Positions 51,250-52,881 of a stretch of DNA of 52,881 bases are shown here, one piece after another. Both the position numbers and the translations under genes were made by a program. The stretch spans positions 1 through 52,881 of the forward strand of contig CADDYT010000031.1 in NCBI GenBank assembly GCA_902810755.1, in the 5' to 3' direction. A model generated the notes under the pieces. The model did no database searches, was not told where the DNA came from, and was given only the letters and a program-made list of their open reading frames with translations. The stretch is from Chloroflexota bacterium. GTDB taxonomy: Bacteria > Chloroflexota > Ktedonobacteria > Ktedonobacterales > Ktedonobacteraceae. The first letter of the stretch is position 1, and every line of letters begins with the position of its first letter.

Positions 51250-52437
51250 CTAAATCAAATAGATCGCTTCCTGTGGCCTTGAGAACCACTCGCAGCCATC
51301 GGCAGTGACCAGTACCTCATCTTCCTGGCTGACGTAGCCGCGTTCGGTCATGATGCCGAGTTCGAGGGTGAAGACGACGCCCTCTTCAATTCTGTGGTAG
51401 GGGGCGTCGCCATAGCGGGGCCAGCGCGGGCCGAGCAGGGGGCCACCATCGTGGGCGTGACGGCCAACACTATGGCCGAGGGCGTGTTTGTATTCTTCGT
51501 AGCCCGCCTGCACAAGGTAAGTACGTGCGGCTTCATCGACCTGCCAGCCCTGCACGCCCGGTCTCAGCACGGCTTTCCCGGCCTCGATTGCGCCCTTGAC
51601 GGCCTGGAAGGCACGCCGCACCACTTCCGGCGGTTCCATCTCGCCCGCTTCGCGGACGTACCAGAGACGCTGCAGGTCAGAGCAATAGCCGTTGTAGCTG
51701 ACCCCGAAGTCGATGCTGGCGATGAAACCGGGTTCGAGTGCAATATCGCCTGGCGCGCCATGCCCGAAGAGGGTATGAGGGCCAAATTTGACGCCGGGGC
51801 AGCCGTCGTATGACCAGGCCGCGCCCAGGTGTCGCTGCGCCATCAGGGAGTGCATCAGTTCGCCGGTCTCGCGCTCCGTTCGGCCTGCACGTAAGAAATT
51901 TGTCACTACCTGAAATATTTCGTCAGTCTCGCGAATGGCCTGCCGCATGAGGGCCAGCTCTGTTTCGGTTTTGCGGCTGCGCAGACGAGATACAAGGGGG
52001 CCAGCGGAAAGAAAGCGTTGGGGATAAGGCGTTCCGTTGAGAGCTTTGAGCAGTTGCAGATACATGCCGTGCGTCAAACCGTCGGCGGCAACGTCGCCCT
52101 CGGCGTAGTTGATGGCAATGGAGGTCGGGGCCAGTCTCTCCAATGTGGCGCGAAGCGCGGGCGCGAAATCTTCCGCATAGCCAATGACGGTGGAGAAAAG
52201 GCCGCTCTGCCTGACGAGGTCATCGTCGTAGCGACCAACGATGGCAATACGCTCGCCCTGGCGCGTAATCAGAAAGGCGGATTGCCAGGTGACGTCATGA
52301 TTGACAATCAATTTTAAGGCGGGATCCGGTTGTTCGTCGGTTTCTCGCACAAACAGCAGCCAGCAATCGAGAAGTAACTCATTCAAAATACGGGTGGCCT
52401 GTTCCATCTTTTCGCGATAAAGGATCATATCAACCAT
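51250..52437 (-). CDS. M24-family metallopeptidase (Xaa-Pro aminopeptidase-like)
   Basis: A 395-residue pita-bread peptidase. An N-terminal creatinase-like domain (~1-165) is followed by the catalytic domain. Metal ligands in order are IDFGVSYNGYCSDLQR (two Asp), ALGHSVGRHAHDG (His), TLELGIM (Glu) and SQEDEVLV (Glu). It removes the N-terminal residue before Pro, or is a related dipeptidase. AGGGAG lies 8 bases before the ATG at 52437. It runs antiparallel to glcF and downstream of the 23S terminator. Confidence 0.88.
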   Translation of the reverse strand: MVDMILYREKMEQATRILNELLLDCWLLFVRETDEQPDPALKLIVNHDVTWQSAFLITRQGERIAIVGRYDDDLVRQSGLFSTVIGYAEDFAPALRATLERLAPTSIAINYAEGDVAADGLTHGMYLQLLKALNGTPYPQRFLSAGPLVSRLRSRKTETELALMRQAIRETDEIFQVVTNFLRAGRTERETGELMHSLMAQRHLGAAWSYDGCPGVKFGPHTLFGHGAPGDIALEPGFIASIDFGVSYNGYCSDLQRLWYVREAGEMEPPEVVRRAFQAVKGAIEAGKAVLRPGVQGWQVDEAARTYLVQAGYEEYKHALGHSVGRHAHDGGPLLGPRWPRYGDAPYHRIEEGVVFTLELGIMTERGYVSQEDEVLVTADGCEWFSRPQEAIYLI

Positions 52438-52752
52438 CTATGTTTCTCCCTTTGTAAAGGCTTCACTGGATATCTGTAGTATATCTCATCTCTGGAAGAG
52501 GATAAAACAAAAAGCCAGCAAAATACCTTTGCTGGCTTCTGTTTGCTCAGTTGTTTGCGGCTACCTGGTAACCTTCCGAATGAAGATGAATCTGTCCTCA
52601 ATTTTGCCGACCGCTCTCAGCAAGGCGTCGCCGAGGCGAACACACCCACAGGTGGATGGTCTATCTTGCCTCGCTTCGCTCGTCGTTCTTGCCTGCGAAG
52701 ATACTTTCCTGAGATTCTCACACACGGTACGCTTGCTCGCTCACGCATGAGA
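52438..52752 (-). other. Region between M24 peptidase and 23S rRNA, no 5S seen
   Basis: After the 23S 3' end (minus strand) there are about 215 bases up to the terminator. I looked for a 5S rRNA and found no convincing match: the expected CGAACTCGGAAGTGAA-type core and the terminal stem are absent. The short run ACCTTCCGAATGAAGATG (52571-52588, plus strand) only vaguely resembles part of it. Confidence 0.5.
52505..52537 (-). terminator. Rho-independent terminator of the rRNA transcript
   Basis: On the minus strand AGCCAGCA / TGCTGGCT (52530-52537 and 52513-52520) close around a 9-base loop, followed by TTTTTGTTTT. A strong intrinsic terminator ending the transcript from the 23S side. Confidence 0.85.
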
Positions 52753-52881
52753 TGGACAAGCCGTACGATCATTAGGGCCACTTGGCTGAGCCGGTTACCC
52801 GGCTTGCACGTGTGGTCTATCAACCAGGTCGTCTTCCTGGGATCTTGATCTCACGCAGAGATGGGAAGACTGGTCTTGAGG
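52753..52881 (-). rRNA. rrl: 23S rRNA, 3' end (partial)
   Basis: Minus strand. Reading from the window end, the sequence has CCTCAAGACCAGTCTTCCCA, AGATCCCAGGAAGACGACC, TGGTTGATAGACCACACG and CCCTAATGATCGTACGGC, closely matching the final ~130 bases of bacterial 23S rRNA (helix 98-101 area and the 3' end that pairs with the 5' end). The 5' part lies beyond the window. The exact 3' end is estimated. Confidence 0.85.

Noticed and set aside
52540..52752. Possible 5S rRNA after 23S
   Set aside because: Only a vague ACCTTCCGAATGAAGATG resemblance; no terminal stem or loop core.
1..52881. CRISPR array, transposase, integrase or phage genes
   Set aside because: No regularly spaced direct repeats and no such protein motifs were seen on either strand.

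Overview
This window is about 53 kb of bacterial chromosome with moderately high GC, densely packed on both strands. The gene mix suggests a member of the Chloroflexota, most likely class Ktedonobacteria. This placement is inferred from the overall style of the genes: membrane-anchored Ser/Thr kinase and PP2C proteins with Ser/Thr/Pro-rich or lectin-like tails, a MoaD-like gene next to an Asp-box protein, a pyrophosphate-type phosphofructokinase, a stand-alone DnaA domain IV protein, an XRE-type regulator with a TPR-like tail, and dispersed GTCATGCTGAG palindromes. It is not a database match. I saw no transposase, integrase, phage module or CRISPR array.

Layout. 1-2.0 kb: RraA-like protein, histidine phosphatase and a DUF3052-like protein on the plus strand. 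2.0-3.5 kb (minus): six-Asp-box propeller protein and a MoaD/ThiS-like protein. 3.7-6.4 kb: promoter, acyl-CoA synthetase and amidohydrolase. 6.4-7.2 kb (minus): PEP mutase/isocitrate lyase-like protein. 7.5-13.2 kb: PPi-type PFK, small membrane protein, a YeiW-like cysteine-cluster protein on the opposite strand, a Trp-rich leader ORF followed by a stand-alone DnaA domain IV, an APH-like kinase and a six-helix membrane protein. 13.4-19.8 kb (minus): exopolysaccharide cluster (two GT4 glycosyltransferases, polyprenyl-phosphate sugar transferase, Wzz-like protein, CpsD-like protein with a ruined Walker A, membrane-anchored unknown). 20-25 kb: PP2C phosphatase with extracellular domain, aspS, ArsR-type regulator. 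25.2-31.8 kb: tRNA-Gln, then glmU, a CNNM/CorC-type transporter, HMG-CoA lyase, adenosine deaminase and a Tat-exported phosphoesterase, closely spaced. 31.8-36 kb: AT-richer patch with two overlapping small unknown genes, an XRE-type regulator and a membrane-anchored MutS-like ATPase. 36-40 kb: methyltransferase, S1-domain protein, carboxylesterase and Ser/Thr kinase with a lectin-like tail. 40.1-40.8 kb: gene-free region holding a nested palindromic element. 40.8-44 kb: FolK-FolE2 fusion, rsfS, a 58-residue membrane protein and a lamin-tail-domain protein. 44-51.2 kb: GH4 glycosidase, then glcD-glcE-(RlmM-like methyltransferase)-glcF. 51.2-52.9 kb (minus): M24 peptidase and the 3' end of a 23S rRNA gene with a terminator but no recognisable 5S.

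How the genes fit together. Central carbon metabolism is represented by reversible PPi-PFK, glycolate oxidation (GlcDEF) and HMG-CoA/acyl-CoA turnover. Envelope work is represented by the exopolysaccharide cluster, glmU and GH4. Signalling is represented by PP2C and the Ser/Thr kinase. Translation and RNA functions are represented by aspS, rsfS, tRNA-Gln, the RlmM-like methyltransferase and 23S rRNA. The most unusual items are the FolK-FolE2 fusion, the stand-alone DnaA domain IV behind a coupled Trp-rich ORF, a 12-base motif shared at the start points of two distant promoters, the K-to-E Walker A loss in the CpsD-like protein, the membrane-tailed GlcF, and the palindromic repeat families. I did not find one multi-gene system that I would call clearly novel.
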